Shown: positions 26,170-35,179 of the stretch, piece after piece | How positions within the stretch are numbered: the first letter of the stretch is position 1 | Layout: each line of letters starts with the position of its first letter | Source: Halalkalirubrum salinum | GTDB taxonomy: Archaea > Halobacteriota > Halobacteria > Halobacteriales > Haloferacaceae | Direction: 5' to 3' | Length of the DNA stretch: 63,833 nt | Assembly (NCBI RefSeq): GCF_005543295.1 | Contig: NZ_SRSG01000022.1 | Location: forward strand, 1-63,833 | Notes under the pieces: model-generated | The model's database searches: none | The model's input: only the letters and a program-made list of their open reading frames with translations | What the model was told of the DNA's origin: nothing | Program-made: the position numbers and the translations under genes

Positions 26170-26565
26170 TCACTCCGTACTATCTCGGATGACCATCACT
26201 TTCACCCGACGCACGCCATCAAAGTCACGGAGGCGGTACGTGAGTTCTCGGACCGCTTCGGCGTCACCCCGACAAAAGAGTGATTCGAGACACCACTCGC
26301 CCTGGTGGGTATGGCTCGTGTTGAGAATCACGTCTTGGTGGGCGTGTTGGACCGCGTGGAGTTCCTGTATCACCTCGTGGTGGCGATAATCGAAGGCAAC
26401 GAGCGCGACAACGGTACCGCTCGTCTCTTCAAGCCGAGAGTGCGATTCAATATACTCTAACATTGCTTCTCTGACCGCCCGCGACCTGTTTTCGAGGGCT
26501 TGTTCCTGCCAGACTCGATCGAACTCCTCGACGATTTCATCAGGAATGTTGAAGCTCGTTCGCAT
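26170..26565 (-). CDS. nikR: NikR-type nickel-responsive regulator
   Basis: Ribbon-helix-helix repressor with an ACT-like nickel-binding domain. Residues 1-45 (MRTSFNIPDEIVEEFDRVW, NRSRAVREAMLEYIE) form the DNA-binding arm. The C-terminal domain has VVALVAFDYRHHE, HAVQHAHQD and NTSHTHQGEWCLE, which supply the His and Cys expected as nickel ligands, though the His-to-Cys spacing is one residue shorter than in the E. coli protein. It diverges from a nickel/cobalt transporter gene, the usual target. Confidence 0.9.
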   Translation of the reverse strand: MRTSFNIPDEIVEEFDRVWQEQALENRSRAVREAMLEYIESHSRLEETSGTVVALVAFDYRHHEVIQELHAVQHAHQDVILNTSHTHQGEWCLESLFCRGDAEAVRELTYRLRDFDGVRRVKVMVIRDSTE

Positions 26566-26749
26566 ACCAGTAGGCTCGTCGCAACACTACAAGAGTCCCC
26601 GTATCAGCAGTTGGCAATATGACCCATTTTATATACGAATCCGACCGAATAGGATCTGCGGCATTACACGCGTTCCGAACTGAATAAAGACAATCAAATT
26701 ACCAACAACTGGTATGACGATTCGCCCAGATCGGTATTAACAACCATTA
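26566..26749. promoter_or_regulatory. nikR-transporter divergent control region
   Basis: AT-rich spacer between the divergent genes. TATA-like elements are CATTTTATATACG (about 26625-26637) and GGTATTAACA (about 26732-26741). The latter would start transcription near 26762, between the two possible transporter starts. A NikR operator is expected, and GGTATGACG at 26711 resembles one half-site, but no matching inverted half is evident. Confidence 0.45.
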
Positions 26750-26779
26750 TTGGCGTCGTTGGCCGAGTTCTCTGCAAGG

Positions 26780-27652
26780 ATGTTACACGGCGATGCACTC
26801 GGCCTGCTGCTCGGGGCGATCGCACTCGGCGCCATACACGGCATGGAACCGGGCCACGGCTGGCCCGTAGCCGCCTCGTACGCGCTCGATCAGTCGAACA
26901 AGTGGGTCTACGGCTTCGCCGCGAGTTTTATCCTCGGTCTCGGTCACCTCATCAGCAGTATCGCGATGGTTGGGGTGTTCTTCTACGCGAAAAACTATTT
27001 CTCCCTCACTGAGGTCAACGAACCGATTCATCTCGGCTCAGATGTGTTTATTGGCGGGCCAGTCAGCCTGGTTGCTGGCATTTTGCTCATTGGGTTGGGA
27101 ATCCGTGAGTACCGACACGGCCACAGCCATTCGCATGACCATCATCACGATCATGACCACGACGACACGCACACCCACCAAGACGATACTCACAGCCACC
27201 AGGACGATCATAGCCACCACAACGACCACAGCCACCAGGACGATCATAGCTACCACAACGACGACACCCACTCGCATGACCACGACGACAGTAGCGTGAG
27301 CTCCCGGCTGAAAGGGATCATCCCGTTCAGTGGTGAACACTCACATGCAGATATCGATGATGCGGCCGATCGTGGCCTCCTCGGGATTGCGTGGTTCGCG
27401 TTCCTCCTTGGATTTGCACACGAAGAGGAGTTTGAGATTATTGCACTCTGTGCAGGATCGAACTACTGCCTCGAACTGATGAGCGCGTACGCGATCACCG
27501 TTATCGTGGGGATTGTCGGATTTACCATGCTGTTGATCGCAGGATACCAACACTACGAGGAGCAAGTAGAGCAGTACACGCCGTACCTCCCGGCGTTCTC
27601 CGCAGCCGTTCTCATTATTATGGGCACCGGGTTCATCATCGGTGTGTTCTGA
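26780..27652 (+). CDS. NicO-type nickel/cobalt transporter with His-rich loop
   Basis: Membrane transporter of the NicO/RcnA group moving Ni(II) or Co(II). The first helix carries GAIHGMEPGHGWP, the H-x-x-x-x-GH metal motif. Six or so helices are seen, and LGFAHEEEFEI repeats a metal-type motif in the second half. Between them lies a hydrophilic loop of about 60 residues packed with His and Asp, made from repeats of HSHxDD and THSH. I favour the ATG at 26780; a TTG at 26750 would lie upstream of the likely transcription start. NikR is divergent, so nickel control is expected. Confidence 0.87.
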   Translation: MLHGDALGLLLGAIALGAIHGMEPGHGWPVAASYALDQSNKWVYGFAASFILGLGHLISSIAMVGVFFYAKNYFSLTEVNEPIHLGSDVFIGGPVSLVAGILLIGLGIREYRHGHSHSHDHHHDHDHDDTHTHQDDTHSHQDDHSHHNDHSHQDDHSYHNDDTHSHDHDDSSVSSRLKGIIPFSGEHSHADIDDAADRGLLGIAWFAFLLGFAHEEEFEIIALCAGSNYCLELMSAYAITVIVGIVGFTMLLIAGYQHYEEQVEQYTPYLPAFSAAVLIIMGTGFIIGVF

Positions 27653-27661
27653 TCAGTTACA

Positions 27662-27729
27662 CTACTCTGTGTGTGTTCTAACCATGTACGCTACTCTGTG
27701 TGTTCTAATCATGTACGCTACTCTGTTCT
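27662..27729 (+). repeat. 27-29-bp tandem repeat between convergent genes
   Basis: Copy 1 (27662-27690) and copy 2 (27691-27717) share CTACTCTGTGTG...TTCTAA-CATGTACG and differ by two bases of a GT run and one substitution. A third, truncated copy starts at 27718 and contains the stop codon of the ABC permease. The repeats fill the whole space between the convergent genes. Confidence 0.85.
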
Positions 27730-28479
27730 CGGGATCGCGTACGCCCCCGCGAGGAAGAACACCGCAGCAAGTCCCGCGAGGATCGCGATCGCCGGCACGA
27801 GCGTGTCGCCAGCAGGTGGGTAGGTCACCGCACGGACTCCCCGCGAGAAGTACGTCAACGGCGACAGTTCGATCGCCGGCACAAACCACTCGGGCAACAG
27901 TGACAGCGGAATGAAGGTGTCCGAGAGGAACAAAAGCGGCAGCGCGATCGTGTTGCTCGCGGCGATCACGCCGTCTTGGGTCTCTGAAACCCGCCCGAGG
28001 ATCGCCCCGAAGCCACAGAACAACACCACCCCAAGGACGACGAGCGGTCCCAGCCAGAGCAGTCCGATCGAGGGGGCGATCGTCGCGTCAGTGATCGCGA
28101 GTACGAGTCCGAGGATGAGCACGCACGCAATGCCGATGATGGCAATGTTGACGATCGTCTGTGCGAGGAGCCACTCGCCACGAGTGAGCGGCGTCGTCGC
28201 AAGCTTCTCGAATCGGTTGCCGTCGCGATGGCGAGCGATCTCGCTGCCGATCCGCGACAGCGGTGTGAACAAAACGACCGTTGCAAGGTAGCCGGGGATG
28301 TAGTACGCGCCCGGCTCAGCGAAGAGCCCGCCATCTGTCGGCTGGGTCCGAACAAGTGCGCCGAAGATGACGACGAGGATTACCGGGAAAAAGAAGGTGA
28401 AAAACACGGCTGTCCGCCGCCGGAGAAACGAGTGCCACCCAGCAGTTACTTCGGCACGAATCCGACGGGCGCGGCTCAC
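27718..28479 (-). CDS. ABC-2 type transporter permease
   Basis: Permease of a two-gene ABC exporter. The 253-residue protein has six hydrophobic segments; the cytoplasmic N-terminus (RRIRAEVTAGWHSFLRRRTAVFF) and the loop ARHRDGNRFEKLATTPLTRGEWL are typical of ABC-2 permeases, which export drugs, lipids or polysaccharides. It overlaps the ATP-binding gene by ATGA and must work with it. The stop codon is inside a tandem repeat. Confidence 0.9.
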   Translation of the reverse strand: MSRARRIRAEVTAGWHSFLRRRTAVFFTFFFPVILVVIFGALVRTQPTDGGLFAEPGAYYIPGYLATVVLFTPLSRIGSEIARHRDGNRFEKLATTPLTRGEWLLAQTIVNIAIIGIACVLILGLVLAITDATIAPSIGLLWLGPLVVLGVVLFCGFGAILGRVSETQDGVIAASNTIALPLLFLSDTFIPLSLLPEWFVPAIELSPLTYFSRGVRAVTYPPAGDTLVPAIAILAGLAAVFFLAGAYAIPRTE

Positions 28480-29456
28480 GCCGATCCCTCCTCAGCCGAG
28501 ACATCAACTGCGTCACCGTCTCGATCGATCGCGCCCGCACCTGGAGTGCCGACTCCCTCGAACGCTTCGCCCGTGAGTTCAAGATACACGTCTTCGAGTG
28601 TCGGTTCAGTCCACGTGAGCGACCCGTACTCGATGCCGGCGGCCTCGATCGCCTCGACGATTGCCGAGATCTCCACCGGAGAGACGTTCTCGACTACAAC
28701 CGCCTCAAGGCCACCAGCCGCGTCGAAGCCGGCCGCCTCGATCGCCGTCTTCGCCGCTTCGATGACCGCTTCTGCAGTGCCGATCACCAGTCGACTCGAT
28801 CCGCCGTGTTTGGCAATGAGATCAGTTGGTTCGCCGACGGCCACGATCGATCCCGCCTGTATGAGGCCGACGCGATCGGCGAGCCGCTGAACTTCTGTCA
28901 TCGAGTGGCTCGTCAAAAAGATCGTCCGCCCGCGATCGGCGAGCGATTCGAGCAGCCGCCACAGCGATCGCCGTCCCGCTGGGTCGATCCCCGTGGTCGG
29001 TTCGTCCAAAAACAACAACTCGGGGTCGTTCACGAGTGTGATGCCAACGCAGGCGCGTCGTTTCTGCCCACCAGAGAGATTCTCGTACCACGTCTCCGCC
29101 GCCTCGGTGAGCCCAACATCTTCGAGCACCGCGTCGGTGTCGCGGCGATCGTCGTACAGATCGCCATAGTAGTCGATCAGCTCTCGTGGCGTGAGCCGAT
29201 CGGGCGGCGAAAACGACTGTGGCAGGAGGCCGATCCGCGCGTCGTCGACCGCGTCGGCCGCGTCACCGAGCAGTGTCACCGAACCCTCGGCATCTGTCGT
29301 CCCGGTGAGCGCGCGGATGAGCGTCGTCTTGCCCGCACCGTTGGGGCCGATCAGCCCGAAGATCTCCCCACGATCGACTGACAGTGAGACCCCGTCGACC
29401 GCGATCGTTCCGTCGTACTCGCGCCGAATTCCCTCGGCGACGAGAGCGTGTTCCAT
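28476..29456 (-). CDS. ABC transporter ATP-binding protein
   Basis: A 326-residue ATPase that drives the ABC-2 permease encoded next to it. Walker A is GLIGPNGAGKTTL, the Q-loop is LLPQSFSPP, the signature is LSGGQKRRACV, Walker B is LLFLDEPTTGID and the switch His is in FLTSHSMTEVQ. After about residue 220 comes the small C-terminal domain usual in this subfamily, ending at LEDVYLELTG, and a short acidic tail. Substrate not predictable. Confidence 0.93.
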   Translation of the reverse strand: MEHALVAEGIRREYDGTIAVDGVSLSVDRGEIFGLIGPNGAGKTTLIRALTGTTDAEGSVTLLGDAADAVDDARIGLLPQSFSPPDRLTPRELIDYYGDLYDDRRDTDAVLEDVGLTEAAETWYENLSGGQKRRACVGITLVNDPELLFLDEPTTGIDPAGRRSLWRLLESLADRGRTIFLTSHSMTEVQRLADRVGLIQAGSIVAVGEPTDLIAKHGGSSRLVIGTAEAVIEAAKTAIEAAGFDAAGGLEAVVVENVSPVEISAIVEAIEAAGIEYGSLTWTEPTLEDVYLELTGEAFEGVGTPGAGAIDRDGDAVDVSAEEGSA

Positions 29457-29643
29457 ACAAAGTGGTCAGGTCGGTCCACTCGTAAGGATTCTGTTTAGGG
29501 GGTGGGTGGGCGATGCTTCCTTGCTTCCAGCACGATCGCCTTCGATTCCGCCGGGAGATGTACTACCATCCCGCCGAGAGATGTACTATCATTCCGCCGG
29601 GACCCGTATACTGAATAGCCAAACGGGAGTACACCCGATCGAC

Positions 29644-30666
29644 ATGGACTATCGAACCCTCGGCGCAACAGGAACGAAGGTATCGGAACTGTGTTTCGGC
29701 ACGTGGCGCTTCGGTCGAAAAACCGGCGGCGTGCTCGAAACCGACGAGACAGAGGCCCACGAACTGCTTGACGCCTTCGCCGATCGTGGCGGCAACTTCA
29801 TCGACACTGCAAACGTTTACGGCAATCCGAACGGAATGAGCGAAGACTGGATCGGCAACTGGCTCGAAACCCGCGATCGCGAGGATTTCGTGATCGCTTC
29901 GAAGGTGTATTTCGGCTTTGATCCGGACAATCCCAACGGCTCAGGACTCTCACGCACGCACATCCGAAACCAGATCGAGGGCACGCTCGATCGCCTTGGC
30001 ACCGACTATCTCGATCTGTACTACATCCACCGCTGGGACGAGGAGACACCGATCGAGGAGACCCTCTCGACGCTGACTGGACTCGTCGAGGACGGCAAGG
30101 TGAACTACCTCGGCGCGTCGACGATGGCCGCCTGGCAGCTGACGAAAGCGCTCTGGAAAAGCGAGGTCAACGACTACGCGCGCTTCGACGTCACTCAGCC
30201 GCTGTTTCACGCCGCCTACTACGAGGACGTAGCGGACTATCTCGATGTTTGCGCGGATCAAGACATCGCAGTGTGTCCGTACTCGCCGCTGGCAGGGGGC
30301 TTCCTGACGGGCAAATACGAGCGTGCTGATCCAGACGACCCCAAATCCGTCCGTGCACCCGACGGCTCACGCGGGAGCTTCGACGAGCGATTCGAGAAGT
30401 TCTATCTCTCCGCGCGTGGCTGGACCGTGCTGGAGGAGATCAGAGCGATCGCCGAGGAAGTCGACGCCACGCCCGCGCAGGTTGCGCTGCGGTGGCTGAT
30501 GGATCAGTCGCGGTTTACGTGTATTCCGATCGTCGGCGCGCGAACAGTCGGCCAACTCGATGAAAACGTCGGTGCAGCCGAGGTTGACCTCAGTGAGGAC
30601 CAGCACGATCGCATTACACAGGCGCGCTATGACGAGGACGGCAACATCATCAAAACCGGACAGTAA
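29644..30666 (+). CDS. aldo/keto reductase
   Basis: NADPH-dependent oxidoreductase of the AKR fold (TIM barrel). The 340-residue protein has the catalytic set: Asp and Tyr in FIDTANVYGNPNG, Lys in VIASKVYFG and His in LYYIHRWDEETP. GFLTGKY and the C-terminal IPIVGARTVGQLDENV bind the cofactor. The layout is that of the subgroup including YajO/voltage-channel beta-like proteins. Start is the ATG at 29644 (MDYRTLGATGTKV); the frame extends upstream only as a shadow of the ABC gene. Substrate unknown. Confidence 0.92.
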   Translation: MDYRTLGATGTKVSELCFGTWRFGRKTGGVLETDETEAHELLDAFADRGGNFIDTANVYGNPNGMSEDWIGNWLETRDREDFVIASKVYFGFDPDNPNGSGLSRTHIRNQIEGTLDRLGTDYLDLYYIHRWDEETPIEETLSTLTGLVEDGKVNYLGASTMAAWQLTKALWKSEVNDYARFDVTQPLFHAAYYEDVADYLDVCADQDIAVCPYSPLAGGFLTGKYERADPDDPKSVRAPDGSRGSFDERFEKFYLSARGWTVLEEIRAIAEEVDATPAQVALRWLMDQSRFTCIPIVGARTVGQLDENVGAAEVDLSEDQHDRITQARYDEDGNIIKTGQ

Positions 30667-30774
30667 GTCCGAATAGTCACTCGATCTCGTTTTGATCAGG
30701 CGGTCGGAAGTACCTTCGCCGGGAATCGTTCGCGCTGATCGATCGACGAGCTCTCGGTCGCACGTGAGTCAGTA

Positions 30775-31761
30775 CTACTCGAAGCGAACCGTGTGTCCCC
30801 CTTCGGCCGCTTCGTAGGCCGCAAGCGTCAGTTGCGTCACCGCAAACCCGTCTGCTGCTGGGATCTGCAGATCGGCGGTGCCGCGGATCGCATCCACCGT
30901 GTTCTGCAGCTTTCGAGCGGTCAGTTCATCGAAGCCGATGTCTTTCGGTTGTTTCGTCGTTGTCTCGCCCTCGGCAGTGACATGGATCGTCTTCCCGTCG
31001 AAGCGGATCATCCCATCGGAGCCGAGAATCCGGATCGACTCGCCGGGAGCCGGTGTCGACTGACCGGCCCCGCTCACGCTGATCGAAGCGGTGATCTGTG
31101 TCCCGTCGCGATCGAGTGTGGCCGCAAGCGCACTGTTGACATCGACATCGAGGCCGTAGTCGTCGACCATCGCCGCAACGGCAGTCGGCTCACTGCGAGT
31201 CGTCCACAGGACAGCATCAAGCAGGTGTGAACCGGAGTCAGAGAGCTGTCCGCCGCCGGAGAGCGATCGCTTGCCGCGCCAGGAGTTGGCGGCAAACTCG
31301 TGCCACCACTGTTCGAGATGACACGAAACGGTGTGTGGTTTGCCGATCGTCCCCTCGTCGATCAGTTCACGAATCGTCCGATACCGGGGATCGAAGTGGC
31401 GCTGGTAGCCAACCGCGAGGACGAGGTCGCGTTTCTCGGCGAGATCGATAACTTCTCGTCCGTGATCGATCTGGGTCACGAACGGCTTTTCAACGTGAAC
31501 GTGGATGTCTCGCTCTAGACACGCCTTGATCGCCTCGTAATGAAGCGTGTGTGGTGTGACGATATTTGCGAGATCGGCGTCTGTTTTCGCGAGAAGTTTA
31601 CCGTGAGTCTCGTAGGTCGGAACGTCATGGTCGGCTTTGAACGCGCTGCGTGCGTTCTTTGCGGGATCGGCCCCACCCACAATTCTCACACCGTCGATAT
31701 CGGCGAGCGCTGTCGCCTCTCGGCGACCGAGTTCGCCCAGTCCGATCGCGATAGCGTCCAT
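30775..31761 (-). CDS. Gfo/Idh/MocA family oxidoreductase
   Basis: NAD(P)-dependent sugar or inositol type dehydrogenase. The 328-residue protein has an N-terminal Rossmann fold (IAIGLGELGRREATALADI; the usual GxGxxG is here GLGELG), the VHVEKPFV element with the conserved Lys, and the C-terminal alpha/beta domain with SGGGQLSDSGSHLLDAVLW, which holds the expected Asp and His. It overlaps the Rdx gene upstream by one base (TGATG) and is probably in one transcript with it. Confidence 0.9.
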   Translation of the reverse strand: MDAIAIGLGELGRREATALADIDGVRIVGGADPAKNARSAFKADHDVPTYETHGKLLAKTDADLANIVTPHTLHYEAIKACLERDIHVHVEKPFVTQIDHGREVIDLAEKRDLVLAVGYQRHFDPRYRTIRELIDEGTIGKPHTVSCHLEQWWHEFAANSWRGKRSLSGGGQLSDSGSHLLDAVLWTTRSEPTAVAAMVDDYGLDVDVNSALAATLDRDGTQITASISVSGAGQSTPAPGESIRILGSDGMIRFDGKTIHVTAEGETTTKQPKDIGFDELTARKLQNTVDAIRGTADLQIPAADGFAVTQLTLAAYEAAEGGHTVRFE

Positions 31762-32000
31762 CAGTTCTTCCCTACGTGCGCGCGGAGTTCGCGTACGATC
31801 GCGTCGACGTCGTAGTCGTCTTCAGTCTTGTCGAAAACGACTGTGTCGTCCGCCCGGACAACGAATATTCCGTCATCGCCGGTGACGAGTGAGACTCGAT
31901 CGACTGCGTCACCGTACTGTCGTAAAATTGCTTCCTGGACGTCCTGGGCGCGATTCAACATCCCACACGGGACGCAGTATTCGATCTCGATGGTCGTCAT
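31761..32000 (-). CDS. SelT/SelW/Rdx family thioredoxin-like protein
   Basis: A 79-residue thioredoxin-fold protein with the CxxC motif at YCVPCGML near the N-terminus, followed by DAVDRVSLVTGDDGIFVV and VRADDTVVFDKTED. Bacterial and archaeal Rdx proteins share this layout with Cys in place of selenocysteine. Role is a small redox protein with unknown partners. Start at 32000 (MTTIEIEY) gives the family length; the upstream frame has an unrelated hydrophobic segment. Confidence 0.87.
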   Translation of the reverse strand: MTTIEIEYCVPCGMLNRAQDVQEAILRQYGDAVDRVSLVTGDDGIFVVRADDTVVFDKTEDDYDVDAIVRELRAHVGKN

Positions 32001-32085
32001 AGGCTGGCGTTTGCCGTGGTCGATAAAATACCCCGCGATCCCGGCGAGCGAGAGTGCGGTCACCAGCCGGGCAGTCGGTCGGCGC

Positions 32086-32766
32086 TCAGCGACCGCCAAG
32101 CATCGACGTTAGCGTGGGCCGCCAGTACAACAACACGACAGTAAGCAGGAACACTGCGGTTGAGAGCTCATAAGAGAGCTCCAGCGCCGAGGCAGCCACG
32201 ATCGACCCGCCGCCAAAGAGCGTCGAGCCGACAACCGCGATCACCGGCCACGAACAGGAGATGCAGGTAAACAACCCGAGGACGCCGGCTTTCGCAGAGC
32301 CCGCAGTATCGACGATCGCCGCATAGACGAGCCACGCAAGCGCGATGTAGCCGAGCACATACGCCGGCAACAAAGTGATGTTGACGTAGTAGCCGCTGTA
32401 CAGCGGAGCAGGCCCCCAGCCTGGCGGCAAGATCGCGAGCCGAAAGCCGGTCGCCGCCTCGCCAACCCCCGCACTCACGAGACCGCCAGCGACTGCGAGC
32501 AAGAGAAAATATCCAGCCGAAAGTGCGATCGCTCGACGGCGAAGGCGATCGGTCGGCGGTTCGACATTGACTGTCGACAGCACCCAGACGGCGACGTTGA
32601 TCCAGACCAGTCCCAGGAGCAAGAACCCGTACGATTGGATTTCGCCATCAGTGTACAGAACGTAGCCGAGGACAGCTAACAGCTGGGTGTTGAGAAACAG
32701 CGTCCAATACAGCGCCCGTGTGCTCGGGATCGGGATCGAGAACGCAGCCGAATCAGAGTGTGCCAT
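32086..32766 (-). CDS. haloarchaeal membrane protein near cytochrome oxidase genes (DUF7546-like)
   Basis: A 226-residue protein with six or seven hydrophobic helices. It has a TCISCSWPV motif in a helix near residue 160 and a long periplasmic loop rich in Pro, Gly and Tyr (LPPGWGPAPLYSGYYVN). It lies 18 bp downstream of the heme O synthase gene, so a role in respiratory oxidase assembly, perhaps copper or heme handling through the paired Cys, is plausible. The family number is from memory. Start at 32766 (MAHSDS); an ATG at 32772 is also possible. Confidence 0.75.
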   Translation of the reverse strand: MAHSDSAAFSIPIPSTRALYWTLFLNTQLLAVLGYVLYTDGEIQSYGFLLLGLVWINVAVWVLSTVNVEPPTDRLRRRAIALSAGYFLLLAVAGGLVSAGVGEAATGFRLAILPPGWGPAPLYSGYYVNITLLPAYVLGYIALAWLVYAAIVDTAGSAKAGVLGLFTCISCSWPVIAVVGSTLFGGGSIVAASALELSYELSTAVFLLTVVLLYWRPTLTSMLGGR

Positions 32767-32784
32767 GAGCAAAGTGCGTACGGT

Positions 32785-34218
32785 TCAGAACGCGAGTCCT
32801 TCGAGCACGATCGCGAGCAACACGACGCCGAGGTAGGCGTTCGACGCGTGAAACGCCCGAAACGCCGCGCGTTCGGTCTGTTCGTAGTGCAACCGGATAA
32901 CCGCCCAGAGGAACACTGTCCCGACAAGGACCCCGCTGACGCCGTAGAACCACCCGAGCGTCCCTGAAGTCGCGAGTACTGCTGCGGCGATGAGCGTTGC
33001 GCCGAGATACCAGACGATGTGTCGCCGCGTCGTCGTCTCCCCACGGACGACTGGCATCATCGGGAAGCCGCCGCGCTCGTAGTCCTCTTTGTACGCTAAC
33101 GCGAGATTGTAAAAGTGCGCGGGCGTCCACAGGAAGATCACCGTTGCGAGCCCCAGTCCGCCGAGCCCGATCTCACCGGTAACCGCGGCCCAGCCGATAA
33201 GCGCTGGCAGCGCCCCAGCCGCCCCGCCGAGCACTGTGTTCTGGACGGTGTTCGGTTTCAGGATGAGCGTATAGATGACGCTGTAAAAGGCGATCGCAAC
33301 GAGTCCCAAGACCGCGGCGAGCAGGTTGATCGTCGCGAACAACCCCACAGAAATGACGGTCAACGCCAGCCCGAACGCGATCGCATTTCGAACGGGGATT
33401 AGATCGGTGACGATCGGTCGATCACTTGTCCGCGCCATCCGTCGATCGACATCGCGCTCGAGGACGTGATTGAATGTTCCGGATGCACCGATCGCGAGTG
33501 AGCCACCTATCAGTGTCGCGGCCACCGTGTAGACGGTGAGTCCTGGCCCGCCTGCCAGCGCCATCGCGGCCGCGGCGACGAGACAAAGCAGCCACATCAG
33601 CCGCGGCTTCATGAGTCTGAAGTACGCCGCCGCAGTCTGTTTGACACGATCGAGGCCGGTTGCGGTCTCGGCGATCGATGGGCCGGTTGGTTCGGAACTG
33701 GCGATTGGCTCGGCGGGTTCGGACGGGGTTCCAGTTGGTGTTTCGTCTGGATCGCCGGTGTCGGCCTCCAGTTGCCACGCGAGCGCAGCCAGGAGCGTCC
33801 CGAAGATGACGATCCCAACCGCGAGGTGGAGCCACGAGAGGGTGGGCGGCACAATCGCAATCGCTGTTGCCGCGCCGATCGCAGCCTGAATCGGGTAGAG
33901 GGCGAGCGCGATCGTTGTTGCTGTTTTGACGCGTCGCTCAGTGTGGCCTTGCCAGGCGAGCACCGCAGCGAGAAGCACCGTGAGGCCGACGAGCGCTGCC
34001 GCGATCCGGTGGCCGATCGCGATCGCACCCGCGGTGGTTGTCGGCAGGGACCACCCGTCACCACAGGCCGGCCAGCCCGAGCAGGCCGCTGCGGCGTCAG
34101 TGAGCGAGGTGACTGCACCAACAACGAGGAGCAAATACACCCCCATCGCGGCGGCCGCAAGCACGCCAGGGAAGCGTTGCGGTTGCTTCGATCGCTCCTG
34201 CGTGTGATCAGAATTCAC
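32785..34218 (-). CDS. ctaB: heme O synthase with N-terminal CtaA-like half
   Basis: Protoheme IX farnesyltransferase that makes heme O for the terminal oxidase. The C-terminal part (about 195-477) is a full CtaB: FNHVLERDVDRRMARTSDRP supplies the Asp-rich prenyl-diphosphate motif and YKEDYERGGFPMMPV the second. The N-terminal 150 residues form four helices like half of heme A synthase (CtaA/Cox15), including CSGWPACGDGW, GHRIAAALVG and WLHLAVGIVI with heme-type His. A Pro/Glu-rich linker joins them. I understand this fusion to be common in haloarchaea. It diverges from coxB. Confidence 0.92.
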   Translation of the reverse strand: MNSDHTQERSKQPQRFPGVLAAAAMGVYLLLVVGAVTSLTDAAAACSGWPACGDGWSLPTTTAGAIAIGHRIAAALVGLTVLLAAVLAWQGHTERRVKTATTIALALYPIQAAIGAATAIAIVPPTLSWLHLAVGIVIFGTLLAALAWQLEADTGDPDETPTGTPSEPAEPIASSEPTGPSIAETATGLDRVKQTAAAYFRLMKPRLMWLLCLVAAAAMALAGGPGLTVYTVAATLIGGSLAIGASGTFNHVLERDVDRRMARTSDRPIVTDLIPVRNAIAFGLALTVISVGLFATINLLAAVLGLVAIAFYSVIYTLILKPNTVQNTVLGGAAGALPALIGWAAVTGEIGLGGLGLATVIFLWTPAHFYNLALAYKEDYERGGFPMMPVVRGETTTRRHIVWYLGATLIAAAVLATSGTLGWFYGVSGVLVGTVFLWAVIRLHYEQTERAAFRAFHASNAYLGVVLLAIVLEGLAF

Positions 34219-34354
34219 TATCAGTGGTTTGGGAACCGCGCTATTTATCTCCCGCGTTTGTTGCGTCAGTGACCTGCCTGCAGTCGGTGGATCGATGACT
34301 GGCGATCGATCGAGTCAGTAGGTATTTAGGTGCCGATTTCTAAGGGTCGATAAC

Positions 34355-35062
34355 ATGAGTGCAAAGCGCGTCCTATTCGGCTCGTTGCTGGCGATTCTCG
34401 CGCTCGCCGCGCTTGCCCAGCCGGCAGTTGCGCAGTCCACGTCTGCGGAGCTAATCAACGAACTGGACAATAAGCTACTGTTTGTCGCCGTTCCCGTAAC
34501 GCTCGTCACCCAGTTTTTCCTCCTGTATGCGGTGTTGAAATTCCGTAACAACGACGACCCGAAGCCGACCAAAGAGAACCGTCGTCTCGAATTGACTTGG
34601 ACCGTCGCAACCGCCGTCATCTTGCTTTTTGTCGGTGCCGCCTCCTACGGCGTCATGGCGAACGAAGCCGTCACCTACTCCGGCGACGAGGTTGCGCCCG
34701 ATGAGAACGACGTACTCATCGAAGCTGAGGCCTACCAGTGGGGCTGGAATATGTACTACCCAGAACACGACCTCGAAGTCGGCGCTGACGAAATCGTGGT
34801 CCCTGAAGGCCAAGATGTGTACTTCAGAGTATACAGCGACGACGTGATACACGGATTCCACGTGCCCGAACTCGGGTTGAAGACCGACGCCTTCCCCGAT
34901 CAGACTTCCGTGGTTATGACTGAGACGAACGAACAGGGCACGTACCAAGGCTACTGTTCGGAATACTGTGGCCTTGCGCACTCGCAGATGTACTTCTCAA
35001 TCGAAGTCGTGAGCCAAGAAGAGTACGACCAGTGGCTTGACGAACAGCTTGAAGACGAGTAG
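34355..35062 (+). CDS. coxB: cytochrome c oxidase subunit II
   Basis: Subunit II of a heme-copper oxidase, carrying the CuA centre that accepts electrons from a halocyanin or cytochrome. The 235-residue protein has an Ala-rich signal (about 5-26), two helices (about 40-63 and 80-103), then the cupredoxin domain with AYQWGWNMYYPEH, DVIHGFHVPELG and YCSEYCGLAHSQM, which gives the two Cys, His and Met ligands. Subunit I is not adjacent; the next gene is on the other strand. Confidence 0.96.
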   Translation: MSAKRVLFGSLLAILALAALAQPAVAQSTSAELINELDNKLLFVAVPVTLVTQFFLLYAVLKFRNNDDPKPTKENRRLELTWTVATAVILLFVGAASYGVMANEAVTYSGDEVAPDENDVLIEAEAYQWGWNMYYPEHDLEVGADEIVVPEGQDVYFRVYSDDVIHGFHVPELGLKTDAFPDQTSVVMTETNEQGTYQGYCSEYCGLAHSQMYFSIEVVSQEEYDQWLDEQLEDE

Positions 35063-35179
35063 CTCAAAGGCATATCGCTGAAACCTGAGCTGACTGGATC
35101 GATCGCCGTTGTTTTTTATAAATCCGATAGAATTGGGCAGCCACTGGTACTCAACAATACCGAGACTTACGAACCTGAT

